Notes: generated by a model from the letters alone, not told the origin. Shown: positions 54,015 through 63,636, counted from the first letter of the stretch. The stretch: DNA of 64,000 bases from Marinococcus halotolerans DSM 16375 (GCF_000420725.1 NZ_ATVM01000001.1:62001-126000); one strand, 5' to 3'. Program-made: numbers and translations.

Positions 54015-55724
54015 ATGATTTCTATGCAACAAGTATTACAGCTTCCGATTATGAATACGGCCCTTCCACTAACATCAAATGCCGATTCAAGTTCTATTAC
54101 CGTCTACTGGGCATCAGTTATAGAAACGCCTGTGGAAGATTTCGTCCGTCCGAGAGAATTAATTTTAAGCTCCGGGATCGGCTGTCAAAATGACAGGGAG
54201 CTGCTTGAGTTTATTGAGGAGCTGATGGAAGCGGGGGCGAGCGGTTTAATTTTATCCGTCGGCCACTACATTTCCTCGATTCCTGACAACGTGATCGACT
54301 TTTGTGAAACAAAAGCATTTCCACTGGTGGAAATACCCTGGGAAATCCGCTTTTCAGACATTACAGAAGCAATTTCTGAAGCCCTTCATAAAAGCTCACT
54401 GCGCTCGATCGACGTTTCAAATAAAATCCGTACAGATCTTCTCGAAATTATTCTTGAAGGCAAAGGTATGGAGGCAATTGCCTCTTATGTATACAAGCAG
54501 TTGCATATACCGATGCTTGTAGTGGATAAGCGGGGACGCCTGAAGACTCAGACGGACCATTCGTCGGACCTCGCCGAATGGTGGAACCAGTATTTAAGCC
54601 AGGGAGGCAATCCGCTTTTTCCTCCTTTTCAGCAGACAGATCCTGAAAAGAGCCTGCCGGCGAACATGGAATGGATGGATACAGATGCCGGGACACTGCT
54701 GCGCTTAACCGTGCAGACGACCCAGGACATTCAGGGGTATATGATCCTTCAGTGGCCCACTCATAAAGAAAAGCACGATGTATTTGAAGAATACACCCTG
54801 CTTTTGCTTGAACACTCGGTCACTACTTCCGCTCTCTGCTTTTTGCATGACCAGACGGCACTTGAAACTGAAATGCGCCTGAAGGATGATTTTGTCTGGA
54901 GTCTGGCAAAGGATAATTATGAATCACGGGACCAGGCGCTTTCGCGTGGCAAATCATTAGGCTATAACCTTGAGCTCCCTTATATCTGCTTTGTGGCCAA
55001 ACCTGAAAATGTTGAACGGGTTTTTCATGCAGAATCCCCGCCGCTTTCCTATGACCACTGGCTCGAACAGATTGGTTATATGTTTGAAGAGGAAGTCTCT
55101 CACGCGAGCCGTTATTTAAAAGCACGTGTGATGAGTACGTTCCAGAAATCAGAGCTGATAGTTTATCTCGAAATGCATCCAACCATGATGTATGACACAG
55201 TGTATTATTTCGCAGAGACAGTGCAGTATCGTCTCGAACAAAAAATCCCCCACCTTGTCATTTCCTGGGGTGTAAGCAAGACGGCCGCGCCCTGGGAATT
55301 TGTGACAAGCTTTTCCGAAGCTTTTTCTGCTCTTGATGCCGGGCGCAGACAGCGGGGATTCGGCTACATTCATACGTATGAAGACACGCGCTTTGACCGG
55401 GCTCTGATGTCTCTCGCTAAAAATGAAGAAATCCGCCAGATCGCTGAAGCTACAGTCGCCCCCCTCCATCATTATTCCGTCGAACGGGGCATTGATTTAA
55501 TGAAAACGGTGCGTACCTATAATGAATGCAAGGGCAATGTCAGTCAGACCTCCCGGGAGCTTAACCTCCACCGCCAGTCCTTGTTATACCGTTTGAAAAA
55601 AATCGAATCACTCACAAGCTGTGATCTGAATAATTCCGATGATCTGTTTTTAATTGAGCTTTCCATTCGGCTGCACACAGCCGGGGCTCTATTTGTCACC
55701 GATGAGCGTACTCCACACGTATAA
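54015..55724 (+). CDS. PucR-type transcriptional regulator
   Basis: A 569-residue regulator. The N-terminal purine catabolism (PucR) domain covers about residues 1-125, including PRELILSSGIG and ASGLILSVGHYISSIPD; a middle ligand-type domain follows; the C-terminal helix-turn-helix (HTH_30) is in KTVRTYNECKGNVSQTSRELNLHRQSLLYRLKK. Relatives activate catabolic genes when their substrate is present. It is divergent from the ectoine operon and shares the intergenic region with it, so it is the likely regulator. Known ectoine regulators are EnuR (MocR type) and DoeX (Lrp type), a different class. ATG start after AAAGGGGTG. Confidence 0.85.
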   Translation: MISMQQVLQLPIMNTALPLTSNADSSSITVYWASVIETPVEDFVRPRELILSSGIGCQNDRELLEFIEELMEAGASGLILSVGHYISSIPDNVIDFCETKAFPLVEIPWEIRFSDITEAISEALHKSSLRSIDVSNKIRTDLLEIILEGKGMEAIASYVYKQLHIPMLVVDKRGRLKTQTDHSSDLAEWWNQYLSQGGNPLFPPFQQTDPEKSLPANMEWMDTDAGTLLRLTVQTTQDIQGYMILQWPTHKEKHDVFEEYTLLLLEHSVTTSALCFLHDQTALETEMRLKDDFVWSLAKDNYESRDQALSRGKSLGYNLELPYICFVAKPENVERVFHAESPPLSYDHWLEQIGYMFEEEVSHASRYLKARVMSTFQKSELIVYLEMHPTMMYDTVYYFAETVQYRLEQKIPHLVISWGVSKTAAPWEFVTSFSEAFSALDAGRRQRGFGYIHTYEDTRFDRALMSLAKNEEIRQIAEATVAPLHHYSVERGIDLMKTVRTYNECKGNVSQTSRELNLHRQSLLYRLKKIESLTSCDLNNSDDLFLIELSIRLHTAGALFVTDERTPHV

Positions 55725-55745
55725 ATAGGATACAGATACGAAAAT

Positions 55746-55767
55746 AACTCTGCCCGCGGGCAGAGTT
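55746..55767. terminator. Palindromic terminator between pucR gene and kapB
   Basis: AACTCTGCCCGCGGGCAGAGTT is a 22-base perfect palindrome, forming a nine-base stem with a CGCG loop. The T tail is better on the minus strand (TTATTTT). Confidence 0.7.
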
Positions 55768-56143
55768 ATAATAGTTTTTGCCGCTCATAATCGGCTTTTA
55801 CTGCATGGAGCGTTTTCAGCGATTTTTGAGAGAATTCATCCTCTTTATTTTTGAGCTCCTGCTCATACTCATCAAACGCCTGTCGCAGAGATTCTTTATA
55901 CGTCATGTCCGGAACTGTTTCGAGCGGCTTTACCGCTTTTTTCTGTACCCAGATTTTTTCTTTTTCCGCCAGTGCCCGGCGTTCGTGGAAAATCGGCACG
56001 TTTGTCTTCTTCGGCTGGTGCAAGTCTCCCTGCCGGGGATGCTCAAGGACTACCTTTACTTCCATCAGCCACTGTTCGGGATTTTCTTTTACAGGGCTTC
56101 CAACGTAAACTCCTGATTTATAAGGAAATCGATACTGTTCCAT
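55766..56143 (-). CDS. kapB: Kinase-associated lipoprotein B (KapB)
   Basis: A 125-residue protein matching KapB, the protein needed for KinB activity in the Bacillus sporulation phosphorelay. The common core is YKSGVYVGS, VVLEHPRQGDLHQPKKT, VPIFHERRALAEKEK and DMTYKESLRQAFDEYEQEL. Here I do not see a signal peptide or lipobox in the start, so it may be cytosolic. In B. subtilis kapB follows kinB; here kinB is missing and it follows a small membrane protein gene by 19 bp. ATG start after AAAGGTGG. Confidence 0.85.
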   Translation of the reverse strand: MEQYRFPYKSGVYVGSPVKENPEQWLMEVKVVLEHPRQGDLHQPKKTNVPIFHERRALAEKEKIWVQKKAVKPLETVPDMTYKESLRQAFDEYEQELKNKEDEFSQKSLKTLHAVKADYERQKLL

Positions 56144-56162
56144 GTTTTTTCCACCTTTCCAG

Positions 56163-56387
56163 TCAGCCTCCCGGCGTTATAGCAACAAACCATTCCCACA
56201 GCATTTCTGCCCAGGGGACCAAATGCGTGTTTGTCCATTCATTGTATTCGTCCCATCCAAGAAGCACCTGGGCCATCTCCCCGGAAAATGAAACCATTAC
56301 AAACAATAACGCCGTTGCTAAAATAAGTACGATGATGGCTGCGTAAACAATTACTGCTGTTAAAATCCCATTTGCAACTTTTTTCAA
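56163..56387 (-). CDS. Small membrane protein upstream of kapB
   Basis: A 74-residue protein with a basic start, one strong hydrophobic segment (about residues 8-36) and a C-terminal aromatic stretch (EYNEWTNTHLVPWAEMLWEWF). Family not recognised. The start is a TTG five bases after TAGGAG. It lies 19 bp before kapB on the same strand, where B. subtilis has the membrane kinase KinB. Confidence 0.6.
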   Translation of the reverse strand: MKKVANGILTAVIVYAAIIVLILATALLFVMVSFSGEMAQVLLGWDEYNEWTNTHLVPWAEMLWEWFVAITPGG

Positions 56388-56446
56388 TATGGCTCCTACT
56401 CCAAGAAAGTTTTAATCTATTGTACCAGATTATTAATAAAAATTCA

Positions 56447-56467
56447 TTACAGTACGTGAAATTTAAA
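56447..56467 (+). repeat. Intergenic motif, copy 4 of 4
   Basis: TTACAGTACGTGAAATTTAA, of the same family as 8721, 21576 and 33295, beyond the terminator of the glutamate synthase operon. Confidence 0.5.
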
Positions 56468-56478
56468 AATTCTTTCCT

Positions 56479-56508
56479 AAAAAGGCCCGGATTACCCGGG
56501 CCTTTTTA
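56479..56508 (-). terminator. Terminator of the glutamate synthase operon
   Basis: AAAGGCCCGG and CCGGGCCTTT pair across a short loop, with T on the minus strand. Confidence 0.88.
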
Positions 56509-56510
56509 AT

Positions 56511-57995
56511 CTACTGCAGGTTAGTTGTCCCCATCAGAAAACGGTCGCACTCACGTGCTGCTTCGCGTCCTTCATGGATAGCCCATACTACGAGGCTCTG
56601 GCCGCGGCGATTGTCGCCTGCTGCAAATACGTTTTCATGGTTCGTAACATAGCTTCCGTATTCAGCGTTTACTGTACTTCTTTCTGTGCGTTCGATCTCC
56701 ATCTGCTCAAGCAGCTCCTGCTCGGGTCCGGTAAAACCGACAGCAAGCAGCACGAGGTCGGCTTTCCAGACGCGCTCGGTTCCAGGTACTTCGTGACGGA
56801 CTTTTTTGCCGTCTTCAAAGACCGTTTCCACTTCAACCGTATGGATTTCTTTTACCTGACCTTTTTCGTTTCCGACAAATTTCTTTGTCATGACTTTGTA
56901 TGCACGCGGATCCTCGCCCTGAAGAGCGGCTGCTTCTTTGTGCCCGTCCTCCTGCTTGTAAACAAGTGGATACAGCGGCCACGGATTGTCTTCGGGACGA
57001 TCGTTGTCTTTTTCTTTATTAATATCAAACTGGGTCAGAGAGGCGCAGTTGTGACGGAGGGAGGTCGTAATACAGTCCACCCCGGTGTCCCCGCCGCCGA
57101 TGACGATCACATGCTTGTCCTTCGCGCTAATATATCTGCCGTCTTCGAGGTTCGAATCCAACAGGGATTTTGTATTTCCGCGCAGAAAGTCCATCGCATA
57201 GTGGATTCCTTTTAGACCGCGCCCTTCTGCCGGTACATCCCGATGATTCTGCGCGCCGGTACAGAGGATAACTGAATCGTATTCTTCGTCGAGCTGTGCG
57301 GAGGTAATATCTTTTCCTACGTCGACACTCGTCCGGAATTCGATGCCCTCTTCTTCCATAATATCTGTTCTTCTTGTAATTGTTTCATTCTCAAGCTTTA
57401 CTTCCGGAATACCGTAGGCAAGCAGCCCGCCGATGCGGTCGTCTTTTTCAAATACCGTCACCATATGACCGGCCCGGTTTAACTGCTGGGCAGCCGCAAG
57501 TCCTGCCGGCCCGGAACCAATCACCGCTACTTTTTTGCCAGTTCTCGTTTTTGGGGGATCAGCTGTAATCCAGCCTTCCTTAAAACCTTTTTCCACGATG
57601 TGATATTCAATGGATTTGATGGTTACCGGATCGTCGTTGATCGCTACTGTGCAGGATCCCTCGCACGGAGCCGGGCACACCCTGCCGGTAAATTCCGGGA
57701 AGTTGTTCGTTTTATGCAGACGCGTTAACGCTTCCTGCCATTTTCCCCGATAGACCAGGTCATTCCATTCCGGAATCAAATTGTACACGGGACAGCCGAT
57801 TTCATCGGAACCAACCATGGAAGTACCGGCCTGGCAGAACGGGATTGCACAGTCCATACAGCGGGCGCCCTGTTCCTGAAGCTTGTCTTCGGGCATCATG
57901 ACCTGGAACTCCTGCCAGTTTTTCACCCGCTCGAGCGGGTCCAATTTACTTGGAGCTTCTCTTTTGTATTCTAGAAAACCTGTTGGTTTCCCCAT
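56511..57995 (-). CDS. gltD: Glutamate synthase small (beta) subunit
   Basis: A 494-residue flavoprotein that passes electrons from NADPH to the large subunit. Cys-rich motifs [10 protein letters not shown] and CPAPCEGSC bind iron-sulphur clusters; [13 protein letters not shown] and [11 protein letters not shown] are the two nucleotide folds, and [11 protein letters not shown] is the C-terminal FAD motif. In B. subtilis this gene is called gltB. The ATG at 57995 follows GTGAGGG; the frame continues upstream but has no better site. It lies 90 bp after the large subunit gene, with a hairpin between them. Confidence 0.93.
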   Translation of the reverse strand: MGKPTGFLEYKREAPSKLDPLERVKNWQEFQVMMPEDKLQEQGARCMDCAIPFCQAGTSMVGSDEIGCPVYNLIPEWNDLVYRGKWQEALTRLHKTNNFPEFTGRVCPAPCEGSCTVAINDDPVTIKSIEYHIVEKGFKEGWITADPPKTRTGKKVAVIGSGPAGLAAAQQLNRAGHMVTVFEKDDRIGGLLAYGIPEVKLENETITRRTDIMEEEGIEFRTSVDVGKDITSAQLDEEYDSVILCTGAQNHRDVPAEGRGLKGIHYAMDFLRGNTKSLLDSNLEDGRYISAKDKHVIVIGGGDTGVDCITTSLRHNCASLTQFDINKEKDNDRPEDNPWPLYPLVYKQEDGHKEAAALQGEDPRAYKVMTKKFVGNEKGQVKEIHTVEVETVFEDGKKVRHEVPGTERVWKADLVLLAVGFTGPEQELLEQMEIERTERSTVNAEYGSYVTNHENVFAAGDNRRGQSLVVWAIHEGREAARECDRFLMGTTNLQ

Positions 57996-58053
57996 TTCCC
58001 TCACTCCCACTTTTAACGTTGTATGCTGTTCATTCAACGCCTTTATTCGAAAA

Positions 58054-58081
58054 GCCAGGAAGGCTCTGTAAGCCTTCCCGG
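58054..58081 (-). other. Hairpin between the two glutamate synthase genes
   Basis: On the minus strand GGAAGGCT and AGCCTTCC form an eight-base stem with a TACAG loop and outer pairs, followed by GGCTTTTC. It may act as a partial terminator or mRNA stability site. Confidence 0.5.
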
Positions 58082-58085
58082 ACTA

Positions 58086-61000
58086 TTAATTTCCAGTGAC
58101 TTTTTCTTTATCTTTGTCCTCTTCCGTCGTTGCTTCCTGGAAAGCTTCGAGCACAGCGTCTGCTTCGCTCAAGCCGTTGTCTATTCTTTCCTGGATCGAT
58201 TGCAGCATTGCCTGGTAGTCATATGGAATGACCTTCACGAAATGCTTGCGTTCGGTCTCCCAGGCGGCCAGTATGCGTGCTGCTGCTTCACTGCCCGTTT
58301 GTTTTCCGTGCGCTTCAATCATTTGCTGGATCTCCTGTTCATCCCCGGCAGATTCGATCACTTCGAGGCCAACCATTTCACTGTTGTACTTACTTTCAAG
58401 CGTATGATCAGGGTCGTATACGTACGCTACGCCGCCCGACATGCCTGCTGCAAAGTTTTTTCCGGTGACACCAAGATTAACGACAACACCGCCGGTCATA
58501 TATTCACAGCCATGATCCCCGACGCCTTCGACGACGACTCTTGCCCCACTGTTTCTGACACAGAACCGCTCGCCCGCTACCCCGCGAATATAAGCCTCGC
58601 CGGAAGTAGCTCCGTAAAACGTCGTGTTTCCAATAATAATATTGTCTTCGGCATCAAATGTAGAAGTATCCGGCGGCGTGACGATCAATTTTCCGCCTGA
58701 CAGACCTTTGCCAATATAGTCATTGGCATCGCCAACCAGGCTCATCGTCATGCCTTTAGGAATAAACGCCCCAAAGCTCTGGCCGGCCGAACCGTAGAAA
58801 GTAAATCTGATAGTGTCCTCCGGCAGGCCTTCGGAACCGTACTTCTGTGTAATTTCGCTTCCAAGCATCGTCCCGGCCACACGATTGGTGTTTTGGATAT
58901 CAAACTCTCCAAACACCGGTGTCTGTGATTCAAGGGCATCCTTTGCCGCATGCTTTAACGTCGTTTCGTCAAGGGAGATGTTCAGCTCGTGATCCTGTTT
59001 AATATGAGCCACGTGCTTGGATTGATTTTTCGCTTTCGGACGGTGAAGCAGGTTCGACAAATTCACGGTCTGTGCCTTTTTATTGTCCACCGAGTCTACC
59101 TGCTTCAGCACTTCGGTATGTCCGACCATATCATCAATGCTTTGGAAACCGAGTTCTGCCATGATTTCACGAAGCTCTTCGGCCACAAAGGTCATGAAGT
59201 TTACGACGTTGTCCGGCTTGCCCATGAACTTTTTACGCAGTTCAGGGTTTTGGGTCGCAACACCTACCGGGCATGTATCGAGATGACACACACGCATAAT
59301 GACACAGCCGAGTACAACGAGCGGGGCGGTGGAAAATGCATATTCTTCCGCCCCGAGAAGTGCGGCCACCGCTACATCACGGCCAGTCATCAGCTTCCCG
59401 TCTGTTTCCACTGAAATCCGGTTACGCAGATTGTTCATGACAAGCGTCTGATGCGTCTCGGCCAGACCGATTTCCCATGGGAGGCCGGCATGCTTGATGC
59501 TTGTGCGGGCAGCGGCACCTGTGCCGCCGTCGTAACCACTGATGACTACATGGTCAGCACGCCCTTTCGCCACGCCGGCAGCAATCGTCCCAACGCCTGT
59601 TCCTGAAACGAGCTTCACACTCACCCGGGCATTCGGGTTGGCATTTTTCAAATCGTGGATCAGCTCAGCTAAATCTTCAATCGAATAGATATCATGGTGC
59701 GGAGGCGGCGAAATCAGGCCTACACCAGCAGTGGTGCCACGCACTTCCGCAATCCACGGATATACTTTTTTGCCGGGAAGCTGGCCGCCTTCGCCAGGCT
59801 TTGCCCCCTGAGCAATTTTGATTTGTATTTCGTCGGCGTTGACCAGGTAGTGACTCGTAACACCAAAACGTCCCGAAGCCACCTGTTTAATCGCACTACG
59901 GCGCAGGTCGCCATTTTCATCCGGGGTAAACCGCTCTGGGTTTTCCCCGCCTTCGCCCGTATTTGATTTCCCGCCAATACGGTTCATGGCTATTGCAAGT
60001 GCTTCGTGAGCCTCCTCGGAGATGGACCCGAATGACATCGCTCCGGTTTTGAAGCGTTTAAAGATATTTTCTGCCGGCTCCACTTCATCGATACTGATCG
60101 GTTCGCGGACACCTTTGTTAAATTCAAGCAGGCCGCGAAGTGTTGTCTGCTCCTGTTCCTGTTTATCGATAGCGTCTGAATATTTTTTAAACAACGTAAA
60201 GTCATTGGTTTTTGCAGCATGCTGGAGCATATGGATCGTATGCGGATTGTATTGATGAGGTTCACCGTACCGTCTCCACTGCAGGTCATCCCCGGGGTCA
60301 AGCGTCATATCCAGTCCTTCACGGTCATTGTAGGCCCGGAAGTGGCGTTCAAGAACGTCTTCTGCAATGATTTCCGTGCTTACACCGCCGATTCTCGAGG
60401 ACGTCCATGTGAAATAGCGGTTGATTACTTCATCATTAATGCCGACGGCTTCAAAAACCTGCGCCCCCCGGTAACTCTGTACCGTGGAAATGCCTATTTT
60501 TGAGAGAACCTTCATGATGCCTTTTGTAGCACCTTTAATATACGTGCTTACCGCTTCAACATACGAACCTTCCATTAATCCTTCTTTTATCATGTCATCG
60601 ACCGAATCAAAGACGAGGTACGGATTGATTACTTCTGCACCGTATCCAAGCAGCACTGCAAGATGGTGTACTTCCCGGGGCTCGGCACTCTCAAGCACCA
60701 GACTCACGTCTGTACGGCGGCCTGTCCGGATGAGATGGTGATGCAGCCCGCCGACCGCAAGCAGCGCCGGTATCGGAGCATAGCTCCCATTCACGTCACG
60801 GTCGCTTAAAATAAGGATAGTTGAGCCTTCATCGATGACCTGGTCCGCCTGCTCAAATATACGTTCGAGGGCGTGTTCCATTTCATTGGCTCCTTTTGCT
60901 GCTTCAAAGACGATGGAAAGCGTAGAAGCTGCAAATCCTTCGAGTTTATTGGAGCGGAGCTTGGCTAAATCTTCATTATTGACAATCGGCTTTTTTAAAT

Positions 61001-62693
61001 ACAGCTGCTGGGCATGCGATGGCTTTGGATCGAGCAGGTTGCCCTGCTTTCCGATAGTCGTGCCGACAGCAGTGACTATTTCCTCGCGGATAGCGTCTAT
61101 CGGTGGATTTGTCACCTGTGCAAACAGCTGTTTAAAGTAGTTGTACAAAAGCTGGGGCTTTTTCGAAAGCACAGCAAGCGGAGAGTCGTAGCCCATCGAG
61201 CTGACCGGATCACCCGAGCCGGTGGCAAGTGGCTTAACCACTTTTTCAAGTTCTTCATACGTATAGCCAAAAGCAAGCTGGCGCTGCTCCAGCTTTTCAA
61301 AATTGGTATTATATACGTCCTGGCTCTCAAGCACATCCTCTAAATCCGTCAGGTATTCATCGGTCCATTCCTGGTACGGATGCTCGCCGGCAATTTTATC
61401 CTTGATCTCTCCATCAGGAACGATGCGCCCTTCTTCAAGATCTACAAGCAGCATATGGCCGGGATGCAGACGTTCTTTATACAAGACGTCTTCAGGAGCT
61501 ATATCAAGCACCCCTACCTCTGAAGACATGACAATCTGGTCGTCTTTAGTAACGTAATAACGGGCCGGACGCAGGCCGTTTCTGTCGAGACAGGCGCCGA
61601 TCTGGCTTCCGTCGGTGTATGCGATGGCTGTAGGCCCGTCCCACGGCTCCATTAAGCAGCTGTGATACTGATAAAACGCACGTCTTTTTTCATTCATGAG
61701 CGGGTTGTTCTGCCACGGTTCAGGAATCATCATCATTGCTGCATGAGGCATTTTATGTCCGGACAGTGTCAGAAATTCAAACGCGTTATCAAACATCGAC
61801 GAGTCACTGCCCTCAGCATCTACGACCGGATGAACCTTCTCCATATCGCTTCCGAAGAGAGCTGATTCAAACTTCGGCTCTCTGGCATGCATCCAGTTAA
61901 CATTTCCTTTAATCGTGTTGATTTCCCCGTTATGGATAAGGTAACGGTTCGGGTGCGCCCGCTCCCAGCTTGGAAACGTGTTGGTGGAGAAACGGGAGTG
62001 CACAAGCGCCAGCGCCGTTTCAAACTGCCGGTCGTTTAAATCTTTGTAAAACTGGTTCAGCTGCTCTGTTGTAAGCATTCCTTTATACACAATGGTCCGC
62101 GAGGACAGGCTTGCAAAATAGAAGCTGTCCTGGTCATGAAGCTTAACTCCGTGCTCATGCTCAGACCGTTTTCTGACAATATACAATTTTCGCTCAAAAT
62201 CTTCTCTCGTTTGTACATTTTCCGGGCGTTTAATAAACAGCTGACGTATGGCAGGCATAGCTGAAAGTGCCGCATTTCCAAGCATGGAATCATCAGAAGG
62301 CACTTCGCGCCAGCCGAGCAGCGGAAGCCCCTCTTCTTTCACCATTTTTTCGATGGCCTGTTCGCACTGCGCGCGACGGGTGTTATCTACAGGCAGAAAC
62401 AGCATTCCCACCCCGTAATCACCTTCCTCCGGCAGTGAAAAACCAAGCTCATTTTCTTTATTTTTAAAGAAACGGTGTGGGATTTGCAGAAGCATTCCAG
62501 CGCCGTCCCCAGTATTTACTTCATCTCCCTGGCCGCCGCGGTGGTCCAGGTTTCTTAAAATTTGCAATCCTTTTTCGACAATGTCATGTGACTTTTTCCC
62601 TTTAATATCCGCAAGAAAGCCAATTCCACAGTTATCCTTTTCAAACTGGGAGTCATACAAGCCTTCTTTATAATTTTTTCTAGGCAATAACAT
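58086..62693 (-). CDS. gltB: Glutamate synthase large (alpha) subunit
   Basis: About 1535 residues, as usual for the large subunit. The first domain is an Ntn glutaminase whose Cys22 (EKDNCGIGF) becomes N-terminal after removal of a short propeptide. The middle FMN domain contains GEGGENPERF and KPGEGGQLPG and the TGxG stretch; Cys ligands of the 3Fe-4S cluster are in CVIMRVCHLDTCPVG; the C-terminal beta-helix has GGVVVNLGVTGKNFAAGMSGG. It forms two glutamates from glutamine and 2-oxoglutarate. The ATG at 62693 follows GGAGAGGGG and places Cys22 as in B. subtilis GltA; the longer frame adds 17 unneeded residues. Confidence 0.95.
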   Translation of the reverse strand: MLLPRKNYKEGLYDSQFEKDNCGIGFLADIKGKKSHDIVEKGLQILRNLDHRGGQGDEVNTGDGAGMLLQIPHRFFKNKENELGFSLPEEGDYGVGMLFLPVDNTRRAQCEQAIEKMVKEEGLPLLGWREVPSDDSMLGNAALSAMPAIRQLFIKRPENVQTREDFERKLYIVRKRSEHEHGVKLHDQDSFYFASLSSRTIVYKGMLTTEQLNQFYKDLNDRQFETALALVHSRFSTNTFPSWERAHPNRYLIHNGEINTIKGNVNWMHAREPKFESALFGSDMEKVHPVVDAEGSDSSMFDNAFEFLTLSGHKMPHAAMMMIPEPWQNNPLMNEKRRAFYQYHSCLMEPWDGPTAIAYTDGSQIGACLDRNGLRPARYYVTKDDQIVMSSEVGVLDIAPEDVLYKERLHPGHMLLVDLEEGRIVPDGEIKDKIAGEHPYQEWTDEYLTDLEDVLESQDVYNTNFEKLEQRQLAFGYTYEELEKVVKPLATGSGDPVSSMGYDSPLAVLSKKPQLLYNYFKQLFAQVTNPPIDAIREEIVTAVGTTIGKQGNLLDPKPSHAQQLYLKKPIVNNEDLAKLRSNKLEGFAASTLSIVFEAAKGANEMEHALERIFEQADQVIDEGSTILILSDRDVNGSYAPIPALLAVGGLHHHLIRTGRRTDVSLVLESAEPREVHHLAVLLGYGAEVINPYLVFDSVDDMIKEGLMEGSYVEAVSTYIKGATKGIMKVLSKIGISTVQSYRGAQVFEAVGINDEVINRYFTWTSSRIGGVSTEIIAEDVLERHFRAYNDREGLDMTLDPGDDLQWRRYGEPHQYNPHTIHMLQHAAKTNDFTLFKKYSDAIDKQEQEQTTLRGLLEFNKGVREPISIDEVEPAENIFKRFKTGAMSFGSISEEAHEALAIAMNRIGGKSNTGEGGENPERFTPDENGDLRRSAIKQVASGRFGVTSHYLVNADEIQIKIAQGAKPGEGGQLPGKKVYPWIAEVRGTTAGVGLISPPPHHDIYSIEDLAELIHDLKNANPNARVSVKLVSGTGVGTIAAGVAKGRADHVVISGYDGGTGAAARTSIKHAGLPWEIGLAETHQTLVMNNLRNRISVETDGKLMTGRDVAVAALLGAEEYAFSTAPLVVLGCVIMRVCHLDTCPVGVATQNPELRKKFMGKPDNVVNFMTFVAEELREIMAELGFQSIDDMVGHTEVLKQVDSVDNKKAQTVNLSNLLHRPKAKNQSKHVAHIKQDHELNISLDETTLKHAAKDALESQTPVFGEFDIQNTNRVAGTMLGSEITQKYGSEGLPEDTIRFTFYGSAGQSFGAFIPKGMTMSLVGDANDYIGKGLSGGKLIVTPPDTSTFDAEDNIIIGNTTFYGATSGEAYIRGVAGERFCVRNSGARVVVEGVGDHGCEYMTGGVVVNLGVTGKNFAAGMSGGVAYVYDPDHTLESKYNSEMVGLEVIESAGDEQEIQQMIEAHGKQTGSEAAARILAAWETERKHFVKVIPYDYQAMLQSIQERIDNGLSEADAVLEAFQEATTEEDKDKEKVTGN

Positions 62694-62798
62694 ATACCCC
62701 TCTCCACCTCTCTCCATGGTGTCCAAATTTAAATTGGTTTGCATATTATATCATTTTTCTAAACATTCGACAAATTAAGATTTGAGTTTCACTAGTCA

Positions 62799-62812
62799 TG
62801 TAAACGCTTATA
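62799..62812. promoter_or_regulatory. cre-like site upstream of the glutamate synthase operon
   Basis: TGTAAACGCTTATA matches 13 of 14 positions of the CcpA cre consensus TGWAANCGNTNWCA (only C13 differs). It is about 105 bp upstream of the gltB start. Confidence 0.6.
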
Positions 62813-62883
62813 GGCAGGCCTGCAGGCTTTTATTCTTTTAACACTTTTTATATTCATACGCTTTAAAGAATAAATATTCAACC

Positions 62884-63636
62884 TTATACATGCCATTCAT
62901 AATGGCTGGTGCCGACCCGGGCGTCTGTCATCCGTTCGAGCATCGTAATTTTTCCGTCTTTTCGTACAATAAACATAGTCTGGCATCTCGTTTTGTATTC
63001 GGGGAGATCAATAAACATCGAGGAGAGCTGTTTCTCAAGCTGTTTGTCTATTCCTGTATCAGGAAGATCCTGGTCGGCGGCTGGCTCTGCATTTTGCATT
63101 GCTTTAAAAAAGGCGTCATGGTTGAGCGTGTTCCCTGAGGAAGCAAGCAGTGTTTCCACATGTTTTTTTGCTTTTTCGACCTTCGGCCACGGCGTGTTCA
63201 AAGATGCATTACTAAGCGCTTGAACACCGGGGGCAAGACGCTCTGCATGCGGCCCTTCCTTGTGATTATGTAAATAAAACAATTCCTTATCTGAACCGGC
63301 AATCATATTAAACCCTCTGTATTCGTTCCGTTCTCTTTCCACCACTTCAAGTGCCTGCTTCGTTTCGCCCCGCAAAAATCGCAGCGGCAGATGCCCGCGT
63401 GATTTCTCCCCGGCTTCCATACCCGGCCTGCGGATATTTGTTACAGCTGCAAACCGTCCGGAAAGACTGCCTCCCATCCATGTACCGCCCTGCTGTAAAT
63501 CCTTCCCCGCCACGATGCCTTCTCCCTGCCATTTATGAAGGCGTTCAGTCGGCCGCTCTAAAAACTCATCCCGGTTAGAAACTACGACAAGCGGAAACCA
63601 TGGATGCATCTGATACGCAAAAGCAATTAAACACAT
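62884..63636 (-). CDS. NRDE-family protein (TANGO2-like)
   Basis: A 250-residue Ntn-hydrolase-like protein of the NRDE (TANGO2) family. The name-giving SNRDEF lies near residue 20, after the N-terminal MCLIAFAYQMHP with the conserved Cys2; GGTWMGGSLSGRFAAVTNIR is also typical. The eukaryotic TANGO2 has been linked to haem or lipid handling, but the bacterial role is unknown. ATG start after AAAGGA. Monocistronic. Confidence 0.85.
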   Translation of the reverse strand: MCLIAFAYQMHPWFPLVVVSNRDEFLERPTERLHKWQGEGIVAGKDLQQGGTWMGGSLSGRFAAVTNIRRPGMEAGEKSRGHLPLRFLRGETKQALEVVERERNEYRGFNMIAGSDKELFYLHNHKEGPHAERLAPGVQALSNASLNTPWPKVEKAKKHVETLLASSGNTLNHDAFFKAMQNAEPAADQDLPDTGIDKQLEKQLSSMFIDLPEYKTRCQTMFIVRKDGKITMLERMTDARVGTSHYEWHV

